Notes: generated by a model not told the origin, from the letters alone. A stretch of 64,000 bases of DNA from JAWLHA01 sp041690535 (GCA_041690535.1 JAWLHA010000005.1:1-64000), one strand, 5' to 3'; counted from the first letter of the stretch, positions 25,894 through 34,841 are shown. Made by a program: numbers and translations.

Positions 25894-26931
25894 GTGACAA
25901 CAAAACAACGCTGGGCAGAGGATATTTCAGGGAAGCGGTTCGCCGTGTTCGGTGAAGTAGCTGCCCTGCCGAGTTTTCTCGGGCGTTCGGCCGTCGAGAC
26001 GATCAAACAGCGCGGCGGCGTGGTCCAGAGCCAGGTGGACGACAGCGTGGATTATCTGGTGATTGGCCGCGGGCGCCAGAAGGGGCGGGCCGAGGCCGAG
26101 CGAAAGGGCAGGGGGCTCATCGAGAAGGGGGCCAAGTTACAGATCCTCGATGACGCAGGGTTCGTGCATCTGTTCCGCATCAACCTTGAGGGGGCGAGGT
26201 TCTTCTTCACGGGCGGCTTCGAAATCTGCATCAATGGCCTGGATGACAGTCAGCCACCCGCGCTGGCCCGATCAATCGGGGCCGAGCCGGTGGACGAGCT
26301 TGACGAGAACGTGGATTACGTGGTCGTCGGGAGTCGCCGTGCCGCGGGGAAGACCGCGGCAATGCGCCGGGTGCAGGCGCTTGTGGATGGCGGCGCAGGC
26401 CTCGATGTCATCGACGAGACCACGTTCTTCGAGTTGGTCCGCTCCCAGGGTCAGCCCGGGGGGGCCAAAGGGGTGGGGGAGCTTATCGTTCAGCTGCACG
26501 GTTTCGTGGACCCACGCCGTCTCGAGCGGGCGCTCGACATGCTCAAGAAGGAGTCCTTCAACCTCTACGCGGATGTGGATGACGACTCTGTGGTAGGCGT
26601 GGTTCGTAGTCAGACCTCGCGCGGCGTCTATTCGAGCGTACTCTACGCGGACGGCAAGTACGCCTGCTGCTCGGAAGAGCTGTACGAGTGCATGGGACTA
26701 CAAGGCCGGGTCTGCAAGCACACGCTGGTGTTGGTGCTGGGGTTGGTGCAGTCGGGGGCGCTCGAGGCGGGGCAGGCGGAGAGCTGGATGCGCGCGGCCT
26801 CGAAAAAGGGGCCGGCCAAGGACCCGCAGACCCTCGCGGATACGTTGCTGCGCTACAAGTCCGCGGAGGCGGGTGAGATCGACTGGCGCCCGACGGAGAC
26901 CATCCCGGAGGACTTCTACATCTACGGCTGA
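25894..26931 (+). CDS. Protein with two BRCT-like domains and a SWIM zinc finger
   Basis: A 345-residue protein starting at GTG (25894), five bases after AGGAGG. Residues 12-94 and 99-183 each follow the BRCT pattern: a strand (RFAVFGEV; ARFFFTGGF), a helix, GG or GA turn, a DYLVIG/DYVVVG strand, a Lys-rich helix, then a hydrophobic strand and F. Residues about 250-285 contain Cys258, Cys259, Cys266 and CKH (Cys274, His276), the pattern of a SWIM zinc finger, followed by the usual helix LVLVLGLV. SWIM and BRCT domains both bind nucleic acid or phosphoproteins. It heads five co-directional genes. SWIM proteins often accompany MoxR/VWA clusters; the BRCT fusion is less usual. Confidence 0.75.
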   Translation: MTTKQRWAEDISGKRFAVFGEVAALPSFLGRSAVETIKQRGGVVQSQVDDSVDYLVIGRGRQKGRAEAERKGRGLIEKGAKLQILDDAGFVHLFRINLEGARFFFTGGFEICINGLDDSQPPALARSIGAEPVDELDENVDYVVVGSRRAAGKTAAMRRVQALVDGGAGLDVIDETTFFELVRSQGQPGGAKGVGELIVQLHGFVDPRRLERALDMLKKESFNLYADVDDDSVVGVVRSQTSRGVYSSVLYADGKYACCSEELYECMGLQGRVCKHTLVLVLGLVQSGALEAGQAESWMRAASKKGPAKDPQTLADTLLRYKSAEAGEIDWRPTETIPEDFYIYG

Positions 26932-26968
26932 GGGCCCGCCGCGGCGGGTCGCGACCAGGGAGAGCGGC

Positions 26969-26989
26969 ATGGCAACTCGCGAACGCTGA
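26969..26989 (+). CDS. Six-codon leader frame overlapping the next start codon
   Basis: ATGGCAACTCGCGAACGCTGA encodes MATRER and stops in a TGATG that shares one base with the start of the 483-residue gene. A good GGGAGAG site lies before it, while none precedes the larger start. This suggests translational coupling: ribosomes ending at the TGA re-start on the overlapping ATG. It may also be chance. Confidence 0.35.
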   Translation: MATRER

Positions 26990-28440
26990 TGTTATCGACC
27001 ACCGACCTATCCGACACCCTGCTGCGGATTGGCGAAGCCCTCAATCGGCTTGCCGTTCGGGGGCTCGGCGTCGCCGGACCCGATGAGACCGCGCAGCTTG
27101 GGGCGTTTCGCGCCGAGCTGGCGGAGATGGGGGCGATGCATCTAGCGGGTCAACTGGGGGTGCTCCTCTCACGGGTGAGTGATGATCGCAAGGAGGCGCC
27201 GCGGGCGTTCCTGCACGTCCATACCATGCTGCGCATGCTCGACAGGCTCTACACCCTCAGACGTGTCGAGGAGCAGCTCGCGACACAAATCACTACCGAG
27301 GCGCCGATGCCTGCGGTGGAGCCCCCCGGGCTGCAGGCGGTGGAACTGCCCACGGAGGTGAAGCCGTCATTCTTGCGTTCGCTCTCTCTGGCCGTGGAGG
27401 AGCTGCTGGTGACGGGGATGACGGCCGCCTCTGAGGCCACCGTGCAGACGCTGCGCGTGGGTGTTCAGGAGGCAAGCGGGCGCAGGTTGCTGCGGCTCGG
27501 TTCGACGCTAAGGATGCTGACCGAGGAGATCGCGCGGTTCGCAGGCAGGCAGACGGACTTCTCGCCCGAGCGCTTCGTGTTTTTCGCATCGCGGGTGTGG
27601 ATGCTTTCCCGGGGCATGGCCGACGCCCTCGATAACGGCGACCGCACGCGATGGACGAGGCTCGCGTGGACGCCTCCGTCAAGGCCCGTGGATGAGCTTG
27701 CCCTGGTGGTCTGCGGCGTGTTCAAGCGCCATGTGCCGGGCGCCTTCGCGTCATTCGAGATGCGGTGCCGGGTGCTCAGCGATGCCGGGCCAGTGCGGGC
27801 CGGTGAGGCGTTGATCTGGTCGTTCGTCTTCCCCGTGAAGGTGGACACGGAGGTCCCGCCGGAGGTCCACCTGTTGCTGAAGCAGAAACAGAAATTCGTC
27901 CCGAACGACCTGTTGGAGGGGTGTGTGGTGAGGGTGCGCAAGGCGGCCCTGAGCCTGCTTGCGCCTCCCCGTCTGCTGCTCGGACCGGAGAGCACCGTGG
28001 AACCGGGTGAGCCGTTCGCGGGCTTTCGCGACCTCATGGCCTGGGACCCGCTCCTCGTGCTGGCGCGCGTTCGCGCCCATCGGGTCGACCCGCTCGAGCT
28101 CCCCATCGAACTGCAGGAGGAGGTGCTGCTGGAGGAGTGGGCTGTCGGCCCGTTCGACGCCGACGGCGGCCCCTACTTGAGGGCGCCGCTTACCTCGGGC
28201 ACCCTCCGTTTCGAGGTGCGGGTGGACGGTGGAGCGGAAGGCGCACCGCTCAAGGAGACGATCGAGAAGGCATCGGGCGAGGTGCCGAAGCCACCGCTCT
28301 TCGGGTTCACCTACTTCGAGCACGGCAAGCTCATTTTCCAGCCATTGTCGCTGCTGCGTGCGCAGGGGCCCGAACACGTTCACCTCATTCAGAAGAATAT
28401 CGACAAGACCGCCCTGGTCCGGGCGCTGCGATTCGATTGA
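26989..28440 (+). CDS. Unrecognised protein of the MoxR/DUF5682/VWA cluster
   Basis: A 483-residue protein with no domain that I recognise. It has no signal peptide and no transmembrane helix. The first 170 residues are mostly helical with repeated Leu heptads; the region about 215-480 alternates strands and includes FKRHVPGAFASFEMRCR, FPVKVDTEVPPEVHLLLKQK and LFGFTYFEHGKLIFQPLSLL. It lies 57 bases behind the BRCT-SWIM gene and 13 bases before the AAA+ gene, so co-expression is nearly certain. In other genomes a DUF5691-type protein can occupy this place; I cannot show that this is the same family. It is the least known part of the system. Confidence 0.8.
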   Translation: MLSTTDLSDTLLRIGEALNRLAVRGLGVAGPDETAQLGAFRAELAEMGAMHLAGQLGVLLSRVSDDRKEAPRAFLHVHTMLRMLDRLYTLRRVEEQLATQITTEAPMPAVEPPGLQAVELPTEVKPSFLRSLSLAVEELLVTGMTAASEATVQTLRVGVQEASGRRLLRLGSTLRMLTEEIARFAGRQTDFSPERFVFFASRVWMLSRGMADALDNGDRTRWTRLAWTPPSRPVDELALVVCGVFKRHVPGAFASFEMRCRVLSDAGPVRAGEALIWSFVFPVKVDTEVPPEVHLLLKQKQKFVPNDLLEGCVVRVRKAALSLLAPPRLLLGPESTVEPGEPFAGFRDLMAWDPLLVLARVRAHRVDPLELPIELQEEVLLEEWAVGPFDADGGPYLRAPLTSGTLRFEVRVDGGAEGAPLKETIEKASGEVPKPPLFGFTYFEHGKLIFQPLSLLRAQGPEHVHLIQKNIDKTALVRALRFD

Positions 28441-28453
28441 GACGAGATCCAGG

Positions 28454-29638
28454 ATGGCCACACCCAAAAAGAAGAAAATCAGCACGGAGTCGAACCCCCG
28501 TGGCGGCAGTGCCGTAAATCTCGCCGAGGTACTCCGGGCACCGGTGGAGCTTGAGTACGCGGAGGAGCTGGAGGCGCTGCGCCAGAACGACCCTGAAACA
28601 CCACCCGAAAACTGGACGCTGAGCCCGCGCTCGGTGCTCACCTACGTGATCGGCGGCAAAACGCTCGAGCTGCAGGTGGACGGGAAGTCCCGGGAGGTGC
28701 CGATCACGCGCAAGTTCTACGGGGACGATGCCCTGGTGGAGCGTGCCATTGTCACCCTGGCCTCGGAGCGGGCGCTGCTGCTGGTTGGTGAGCCGGGGAC
28801 GGGCAAGAGCTGGCTGAGCGAGCACCTCGCCGCGGCGGTGGCGGGGGACTCCACCCTGACCATCCAGGGCACCGCCGGGACGACGGAGGATCAGATCAAG
28901 TATTCGTGGAACATCGCGCGCGTGATTGCAGAGGGCCCGACGCCGGAGAACATGATCCCGTCGCCGACCATGGTTGCGATGCAGCGGGGCGGGCTGCTGC
29001 GGTTCGAGGAGATCACCCGCTGCGTGCCGGATGTGCAGGACGCGTTGGTCTCGATCCTGTCGGACAAGGCGATCTCGGTGCCCGAGCTTCCGGGGCACAA
29101 CCGGGTGAGCGCTCGCCCCGGGTTCAACGTGATTGCCACCGCCAACTCCCGCGACCAGGGGGTCAACGACCTGAGCGCGGCGCTCAAGCGTCGATTCAAT
29201 TACATCCACATCCCCGTCATCGCCGACAAGAAGACCGAAATCGCGATTGTGAAGGCGCGCAGTCAGTCGCTCCTGCAACGCTATTCCATTCGCGCGGAGC
29301 TCGAAACGCCAATTCTGGAGTTGCTCGCGACGGTGTTCCGCGAGATCCGCTCGGGCAAGTCGGAAGAGGGGATCAGTATCAAGTCGCCGGGCACGACCCT
29401 CTCCACCGCGGAGGCCATTGGTGTGGCGCTCGATGCGGCGCTGCACGCCCGCTTCTTCGGGGGGGAGAAGGTGGGGCCGGGGGCAATCGCCCGCAATCTG
29501 GTGGGCAGCGTGGTGAAGGAGGACCTGGCGGATTTGGCGGCCCTCAAAGAGTACGTCGCGCTGATTGCGAAGAAGCGGGCAAAGGAGAGCCCTCTCTGGA
29601 AGGAGTTCCACGACGAAGCGCAAAAGGCGCTTCGGTGA
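28454..29638 (+). CDS. MoxR-type AAA+ ATPase
   Basis: A 394-residue AAA+ ATPase of the MoxR group. After a Lys-rich tail and an 80-residue N-terminal part comes Walker A GEPGTGKS (112-119), Walker B-like LLRFEE (181-186, with Glu where many have Asp-Glu), sensor 1 VIATANSRD (Asn231), and an ALKRRF arginine-finger region (near 246). MoxR ATPases work with von Willebrand A partners as chaperones that load cofactors or remodel complexes; a VWA gene follows two genes downstream. The start at 28454 has CCAGG just upstream. The gene spacing of 13 and 4 bases to its neighbours marks an operon. Confidence 0.93.
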   Translation: MATPKKKKISTESNPRGGSAVNLAEVLRAPVELEYAEELEALRQNDPETPPENWTLSPRSVLTYVIGGKTLELQVDGKSREVPITRKFYGDDALVERAIVTLASERALLLVGEPGTGKSWLSEHLAAAVAGDSTLTIQGTAGTTEDQIKYSWNIARVIAEGPTPENMIPSPTMVAMQRGGLLRFEEITRCVPDVQDALVSILSDKAISVPELPGHNRVSARPGFNVIATANSRDQGVNDLSAALKRRFNYIHIPVIADKKTEIAIVKARSQSLLQRYSIRAELETPILELLATVFREIRSGKSEEGISIKSPGTTLSTAEAIGVALDAALHARFFGGEKVGPGAIARNLVGSVVKEDLADLAALKEYVALIAKKRAKESPLWKEFHDEAQKALR

Positions 29639-29642
29639 AATC

Positions 29643-32090
29643 ATGACGCAGGGAGCGGTATCGGGGGCCGTGGCGCAGGCCCTGCCCGAGGAGGCAAGTC
29701 GCATCGCCGAACAGGTGGAGGCGCTGCTGGCCGAGCCGCTCTACTGGCTTCCGGTTCGCCACCACGCCCCGGCAGCCGCCCGGGTGGTACGCCAGGCCAT
29801 TCTCGAGCGGCGCCCCCGGCTCGTCTTCATTGAAGGGCCTTCGGAATCCCAGCATCTCTGGGAGCATGCGGTCGACGCGGCCACAAAGCCGCCGTTCGCC
29901 ATCTATTCGAGCTTCCGGGACGAGCGGGACGTGCTTGGGCTGCGGGGGGTGCTCAGCCCCGCAGAGGACGTCCCGGTGCGGCTGTCGAGCTGGTACCCGC
30001 TGTCGGACTACTCTCCCGAATACATCGCCATGAAAGCCGCAGTGGAGGTCGGGGCGGAGGTGGTGTTCATCGACTTGCCCCACTGGGCACTGGTTCCGAC
30101 GCGGGAATCGCTCGAGCGGCAGGGTGAGGAGGGTTGGGATCTCGCCGGGGGCGTGCCGCCTGGCATCGATAGGGCCCCGCTCCACGCGCTGATCGAGGGC
30201 AGCGAATTTCTGCGCAGGTTGGCGGGGGCCGCCGGATTCCGCCACTGGAACGAGGCGTGGGACACCCTCTTCGAGCCGGTTGGCGCGGTGGATGTGGAGA
30301 CCTACCGCCGGGACCTGGCGACCTTTTGCGCGGGGATTCGCGCAACGACCCCGCCCGAGCGCAGCGAACAGGACGGCACGCTCGCCCGTGAGCGTTTCAT
30401 GTGGTGGAAAGTGCAAGAGGCCTTGCGAGTGCGGGCGCTGGATGCATCCCAGGCGGTGTGCGTGTGCGGCGGTTTTCACCTGTTCATGAGCCGGGAGCTG
30501 ACCTCGCCCCCCTCGATCCCGGAAGGGGAGGTGCGGACGAGCCTGGTGCCCTATTCATTCCCGCGACTGGCGAGCATGTCCGGCTACGGGGCGGGTAACC
30601 GGGCACCGGCCTGGTACGGGCGGCTGTGGCAGTCGCCGGGAAGCGGTGGGGAGCTGGTCATGGAGTATACGGTGGACGTGCTGGCCCGCGCGCGGCGGAA
30701 GGGCGTGCTGGTGGCCGCGGCCGATACGGTCTCGGTGGTGCACCATGCCCACCTGCTCGGGCAGTTGCGCGGCAGGCGCCACCCGGTGCTCGATGATATC
30801 GAGGATGCGGTCATCACCTGCTGCTGCAAGGGAGACCCCGAGCTCGAGGGGGCGCCGTTGCGGGCGGCGCTGCGCGAGGTTGGAACGGGTACCCGGGTGG
30901 GGGCGGTGACGCCGGCGGTTGGGCTGCTCCCGCTGGTGGCCGATTTTCGCGAGCGGATGGTGGCGGCCGGGCTCGAAGGGGTGCTGGCCGAGGAGAAGCC
31001 CCTGCGCCTCGATCTGGACAAGCGCGAACCGCGGGACGCCGCCTGCTCCGCGCTGCTCCACCGGCTTCGCTACCTCGGGGCCCCTATCGGGGAGCTGCGA
31101 GGCGAGAGCAACGCCTTCGCGAATACGCTGTTCAAAGAGCGCTGGACCCTGAAGTGGACGCCGGCACTCGAGCCTGCCCTGGTGGAGCAGAGCCTTTTGG
31201 GCGACACCGTCGAGTCGGCGGCGGCCGCCCGACTGGGGCTGAATCTCGCCAAGGCCCAGGGTGCTGCCGGACGCTGCTGCCGCGCCTTGCTGGCCGCGGT
31301 GGAGATGGACCTCTCGACGCTGGTCGAGCAGGCGGAAGCGGTTTGCGGCACGGCCATCGACCACGACGAGCGGTTCGGATCGCTGGTGGATGCATTCACG
31401 GCCTTGAGCATTCTGGAGCGGTATGCCGTCTATCGGGAGCTGCCGAGCGGGACCCTGGAAGCGCTGCTGTCGCGGTGCTACGGGCGGGCCTGCTTCTCGG
31501 TGGCCGACGCGGCGGCGGTGCCGGAAGAGGAGCAGGCGTCGGTGATCGAAGGGCTGAAGACGCTCGCGGAGGCAGTACTGCGCCGGGAGGAGCTCGATGC
31601 GGACCTGTTTGCGGTTCAGGCCAGGGCGGCAGCGGATGCTTCGCCCTCAGCCTACCTGCGAGGGGCGTTCGTCGGGTTGTTGGTCGAGATCCGCAAGGCG
31701 CCGGTGACAGTGTTGATCGATGCGTTGCAGAGTCACGCCCAGGGCGCTGTCGAGGAGCAAGTCGCGGCGGGGGACTTCCTTGCCGGCGCGCTCGCGGTCT
31801 CCCGGACGGCATTGATGCAGGGCGCCGCCGCCATCGTGGGGGCCGTGGACAGCCTGCTGCGGGCCGTGCCTCATGAGGCTTTTCTAATGATGGTGCCGCG
31901 CCTGCGCGCCGCCTTCGAGCAGGTCTCCCGCACCCAGCGTCTTGCGCTGGCCGAGCAGGTGGCAAGGCGCTACGGGGAGGGTGAGGAGGTCGTCCTGCGG
32001 AGGCTGGGGACCTCGGTTGAGAACGCGATGCTTCTGGTCGAGCTCGACGCGCAGGTCGCGCGACTGCTGGAGGGATGGTCGTTCGAATGA
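29643..32090 (+). CDS. DUF5682 family protein, possibly with a Tiki/TraB-like fold
   Basis: An 815-residue protein of the DUF5682 family. It starts 4 bases after the ATPase stop without its own clear Shine-Dalgarno, so coupling is likely. Near the N-terminus is PVRHHAPAAARVV (His40, His41) followed by RPRLVFIEGPSE (Glu64), and later VCVCGGFHLFM (His279). This His / Glu / Gly-x-His arrangement resembles the conserved residues of the Tiki/TraB/EreA group of metal-dependent hydrolases; the resemblance is my inference. The C-terminal half is long helical sequence with no motif that I know. No signal peptide or transmembrane segment. It is a core member of the cluster. Confidence 0.8.
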   Translation: MTQGAVSGAVAQALPEEASRIAEQVEALLAEPLYWLPVRHHAPAAARVVRQAILERRPRLVFIEGPSESQHLWEHAVDAATKPPFAIYSSFRDERDVLGLRGVLSPAEDVPVRLSSWYPLSDYSPEYIAMKAAVEVGAEVVFIDLPHWALVPTRESLERQGEEGWDLAGGVPPGIDRAPLHALIEGSEFLRRLAGAAGFRHWNEAWDTLFEPVGAVDVETYRRDLATFCAGIRATTPPERSEQDGTLARERFMWWKVQEALRVRALDASQAVCVCGGFHLFMSRELTSPPSIPEGEVRTSLVPYSFPRLASMSGYGAGNRAPAWYGRLWQSPGSGGELVMEYTVDVLARARRKGVLVAAADTVSVVHHAHLLGQLRGRRHPVLDDIEDAVITCCCKGDPELEGAPLRAALREVGTGTRVGAVTPAVGLLPLVADFRERMVAAGLEGVLAEEKPLRLDLDKREPRDAACSALLHRLRYLGAPIGELRGESNAFANTLFKERWTLKWTPALEPALVEQSLLGDTVESAAAARLGLNLAKAQGAAGRCCRALLAAVEMDLSTLVEQAEAVCGTAIDHDERFGSLVDAFTALSILERYAVYRELPSGTLEALLSRCYGRACFSVADAAAVPEEEQASVIEGLKTLAEAVLRREELDADLFAVQARAAADASPSAYLRGAFVGLLVEIRKAPVTVLIDALQSHAQGAVEEQVAAGDFLAGALAVSRTALMQGAAAIVGAVDSLLRAVPHEAFLMMVPRLRAAFEQVSRTQRLALAEQVARRYGEGEEVVLRRLGTSVENAMLLVELDAQVARLLEGWSFE

Positions 32091-33295
32091 GTACTCAGGC
32101 AAGCGTGGATCGACGCTCGCTGGGGGATGACGACCTGTTGGCCCTCGCCCGATGGCGCCTGGTGCTTGGGCAGGAGGCGGAGGTGTACGGGATCTCCGCG
32201 GCCGACGAAGGGGGGCTGTTGGCGGCGTGTCAGCTGCTCGATGAACTCTATGGCCCGGGTGGGGGCGAAGAGGGCGGGGTCGGCTTGGGTAAAGACGGCG
32301 GGGAAGGGGCCGGATCCGGCGCCGGCAGCCGGGAGGGCGGACTGGGCGGCGGCCACCCGATGGATGTCCCCCGCTGGATGGAGGGCGTGACCGAGCTTTT
32401 CCCGCGCCAGGCCAAGGAGGTGCTGGAGCGGGAGCTGGTGCGCCGCCGCGGCATCGCCGAGCTCCTGGAGCGACCCGACGTGCTCGAGCGGATCGAGCCC
32501 AGCGTCGAATTGGTCAAGACGCTGCTTACCCACCGCAACATGATGAACGAAAAGACGCGGGACCTGGCCAGGAGGATCATCGACAAGGTCGTCCGCGAGC
32601 TGCAGGAGAAGCTCCGGATCCAGGTGGAGCCGGCGATCACCGGCGCCATCCGGCGCGACCGGCACTCGCCGAGGCGGGTTGTCCGTAACCTCGATCTGCG
32701 CACGACCCTGCGGCGCAATCTGCATCACTGGGACGACGAGCGCGGCAAGCTGCTTGTGGATCGGGTCTGGTTTCACGCCGCGGAGCGAAATACCCGGCCG
32801 TGGCACGTGATCGTCGCCGTGGACCAGTCCGGGTCCATGCTGGAGTCGGCCGTCTTCAGCGCGGTTATGGCCAGCATCTTCGCCAAACTGCCGAGCGTGC
32901 GCACCTCTCTTTTTCTCTTTGACACCGAGATCGCGGATCTCTCGGACCGGGTTGGGGAACCGGTGGATGTGTTGCTTTCGGTCCAGCTCGGAGGGGGCAC
33001 CCACATCGCCAAGGCGGTGCGGTACGCGGGGCAGCTGATTCGCGAGCCGGCCCGCACCATTGTGGTGCTTATCACCGACTTCTACGAAGGCGGCTCCGAG
33101 GGCGACCTGGTGCGCGAGGTGAAAGCGCTCGCGGAATCGGGGGTGCGCATGATCGGCCTCGGTGCGCTCGGCTATGATGCGCGTCCGGAGTATCACAAGC
33201 AGACGGCCTCCAAGTGCCGCAAAGTCGGCATGGATATCCTCGTCTGCACCCCGGAGAGGCTCGCCGACGCCATGGCCCGGATCATTCGCGGCTAG
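32087..33295 (+). CDS. Von Willebrand factor A domain protein (CoxE-like)
   Basis: A 402-residue protein starting in an ATGA overlap with the DUF5682 stop. The first 100 residues end in a Gly-rich, low-complexity linker. A helical middle part (EVLERELVRRRGIAELLERP) precedes the C-terminal VWA domain with a complete MIDAS: DQSGSM (Asp246, Ser248, Ser250), a Thr in GGGTHIAKAV and Asp in LITDFYEGG. This fits the CoxE-like VWA partners of MoxR ATPases, which bind metal and clients. It is the last gene of the five-gene cluster. Confidence 0.93.
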   Translation: MSTQASVDRRSLGDDDLLALARWRLVLGQEAEVYGISAADEGGLLAACQLLDELYGPGGGEEGGVGLGKDGGEGAGSGAGSREGGLGGGHPMDVPRWMEGVTELFPRQAKEVLERELVRRRGIAELLERPDVLERIEPSVELVKTLLTHRNMMNEKTRDLARRIIDKVVRELQEKLRIQVEPAITGAIRRDRHSPRRVVRNLDLRTTLRRNLHHWDDERGKLLVDRVWFHAAERNTRPWHVIVAVDQSGSMLESAVFSAVMASIFAKLPSVRTSLFLFDTEIADLSDRVGEPVDVLLSVQLGGGTHIAKAVRYAGQLIREPARTIVVLITDFYEGGSEGDLVREVKALAESGVRMIGLGALGYDARPEYHKQTASKCRKVGMDILVCTPERLADAMARIIRG

Positions 33296-33783
33296 CCCGG
33301 TCCGCCGGCGAGGCTTCCCTGTGGTGGCTTGGCAGAGCGGCGGACGCGCGGCAAGTCTTGGGTGGGTGTCCGGACAAATGGGAACGGTGCTGAAGCACTG
33401 GTCTTATTCGGTCAACGCACGACTGATCACATCGACCAAAGCCCGTGCGATAGCCCCGTCAGGGCCCAGGCGCGGGTTGAAGATGGTGATATCCACACCA
33501 AGCGCCCCATCGCTGCGGAGCGCGGTTCGTAGCACCGTCTCCAGCTCATGCCAGGATGGGCCGTCGAGGATGTCGGGCGGCGCACGCCGCGGATTTGGTG
33601 TAGTATTGACTTTTCATCAAATCTATTTCTCTCGCCGGAGGCTGGATGGTCCTTGTCGTCCGCGCCGGCCTGCAGCGCCGTTAAGCTGCAGGCTCGGCCA
33701 ATCTCAATACGGGTATTCCGTCTGTACGTGGCGGCGCTTCGTTGCGCCATCACTTCCGATGAATTCGTTGAGAGGATGACATC
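33296..33783. other. Gap after the cluster, containing an arginase relic
   Basis: Apart from the minus-strand arginase tail (33404-33590) nothing is supported. An AT-richer piece at about 33600-33640 before rsgA may hold its promoter; no exact boxes are called. Confidence 0.5.
33404..33590 (-). pseudogene. 3' relic of an arginase-family gene
   Basis: Read on the minus strand without a start codon, this gives WHELETVLRTALRSDGALG, then GVDITIFNPRLGPDGAIARA and LVDVISRALTE before a TAA at 33406-33404. This is the C-terminal helix-strand-helix of arginase/agmatinase-type ureohydrolases (VDVTIFNP.LDPDG.IAR pattern). The metal-binding core is absent. It is a truncated remnant. Confidence 0.7.
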
Positions 33784-34833
33784 ATGTTTCCGGACTTCTC
33801 CCGGCTTCTGCCTCTGGGTTGGCACAACCACTTTCTGACCCAGATCCCCCTTGAGCAACTCACGTCCGTTCGCCCCGCGCGCGTCGTCGGCGTCGAGCGG
33901 GAACGATTTCGCGTCGACCAAGGCGAGGGGGCGGTGGGCGCCAGCCTGGCGGGTCGCTACCGTGCCCGTGATGAAGCACCGCCGACCGTGGGCGACTGGG
34001 TGTTGCTCGCGCCGGATGCCCCGCTCATCGTGGCACGCCTGATTCCCCGAACGGTGATCACCCGGCGCGTGGCCGGCGGTCACGACCCCCAGGCCATTGC
34101 CGCGAATATCGACTTGATGGTCGTCGTCAGTGGGCTGGACGCGGAGTTCAACCTCCACCGTATCGAGCGCTACTTGGTGATCGCAGCGCAGGCGGAGGTT
34201 ACCCCGTTGGTGTTGCTGGCCAAAGTCGATCTTTGCGCCGACCCGGCACCCATCCTGGCTTCAGTACGTGCACGTCTGCCCGACGACGCCGACGTGCTGG
34301 CGGTAGATGCCTTGCACGACCCGCTCGCGGAACGTCTGTCCCCCTGGCTCCATGCCGGTAAAACCCTGGTCGTTGTAGGCTCGTCCGGCGTGGGCAAGTC
34401 CACGGTGGTCAACAATCTGGCGGGGAATGATGTGCAGTCCACGGGTGCAACCCGGCGCGACGCCAAAGGCCGGCATACCACTACATCCCGTTCGCTGCTG
34501 CCCTTGCCCGGAGGCGCCTGCATCATTGATGTCCCGGGCATGCGGGAAGTAGGTCTGGCGGGCGAGGGGGGTGTGGAACGACAGTTTCGCACCATCAGTG
34601 AGTTTGCCCGCACGTGTCGATTCGCCGACTGCTCCCATAGGGACGAACCGGGGTGTGCGGTGAGGCGCGCGGTGGAGGAGGGCCAGATAGATCCTGACGA
34701 ATGGAGGCATTACCTTACGCTGCAGGCCGAAGAACGCCACCACATCGCGGAACATGAACGTCGCCGGCGGGAACGGGCGTTCGGTCGCGTGGTGCGTCAA
34801 GCGTTATCCTTGAAAAGGGGCAAGGACGATTAG
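33784..34833 (+). CDS. rsgA: Small ribosomal subunit biogenesis GTPase RsgA
   Basis: A 349-residue circularly permuted GTPase that helps late 30S subunit assembly. An OB-fold start is followed by the permuted G domain: LLAKVDL (G4) precedes the P-loop GSSGVGKS, then TTTSR (G2) and DVPGMRE (G3). The C-terminal zinc site CRFADCSHRDEPGC is complete. Start at 33784 with GAGAGGATG upstream. It stands alone and is followed by a good terminator. A piece of its P-loop region is duplicated at 17587-17650. Confidence 0.95.
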   Translation: MFPDFSRLLPLGWHNHFLTQIPLEQLTSVRPARVVGVERERFRVDQGEGAVGASLAGRYRARDEAPPTVGDWVLLAPDAPLIVARLIPRTVITRRVAGGHDPQAIAANIDLMVVVSGLDAEFNLHRIERYLVIAAQAEVTPLVLLAKVDLCADPAPILASVRARLPDDADVLAVDALHDPLAERLSPWLHAGKTLVVVGSSGVGKSTVVNNLAGNDVQSTGATRRDAKGRHTTTSRSLLPLPGGACIIDVPGMREVGLAGEGGVERQFRTISEFARTCRFADCSHRDEPGCAVRRAVEEGQIDPDEWRHYLTLQAEERHHIAEHERRRRERAFGRVVRQALSLKRGKDD

Positions 34834-34841
34834 GCAGGAGA

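Noticed and set aside
28385..29704. 439-residue minus-strand frame opposite the MoxR ATPase
   Set aside because: It is the antisense shadow of a firmly identified gene, with His/Arg/Leu-rich composition typical of such shadows.
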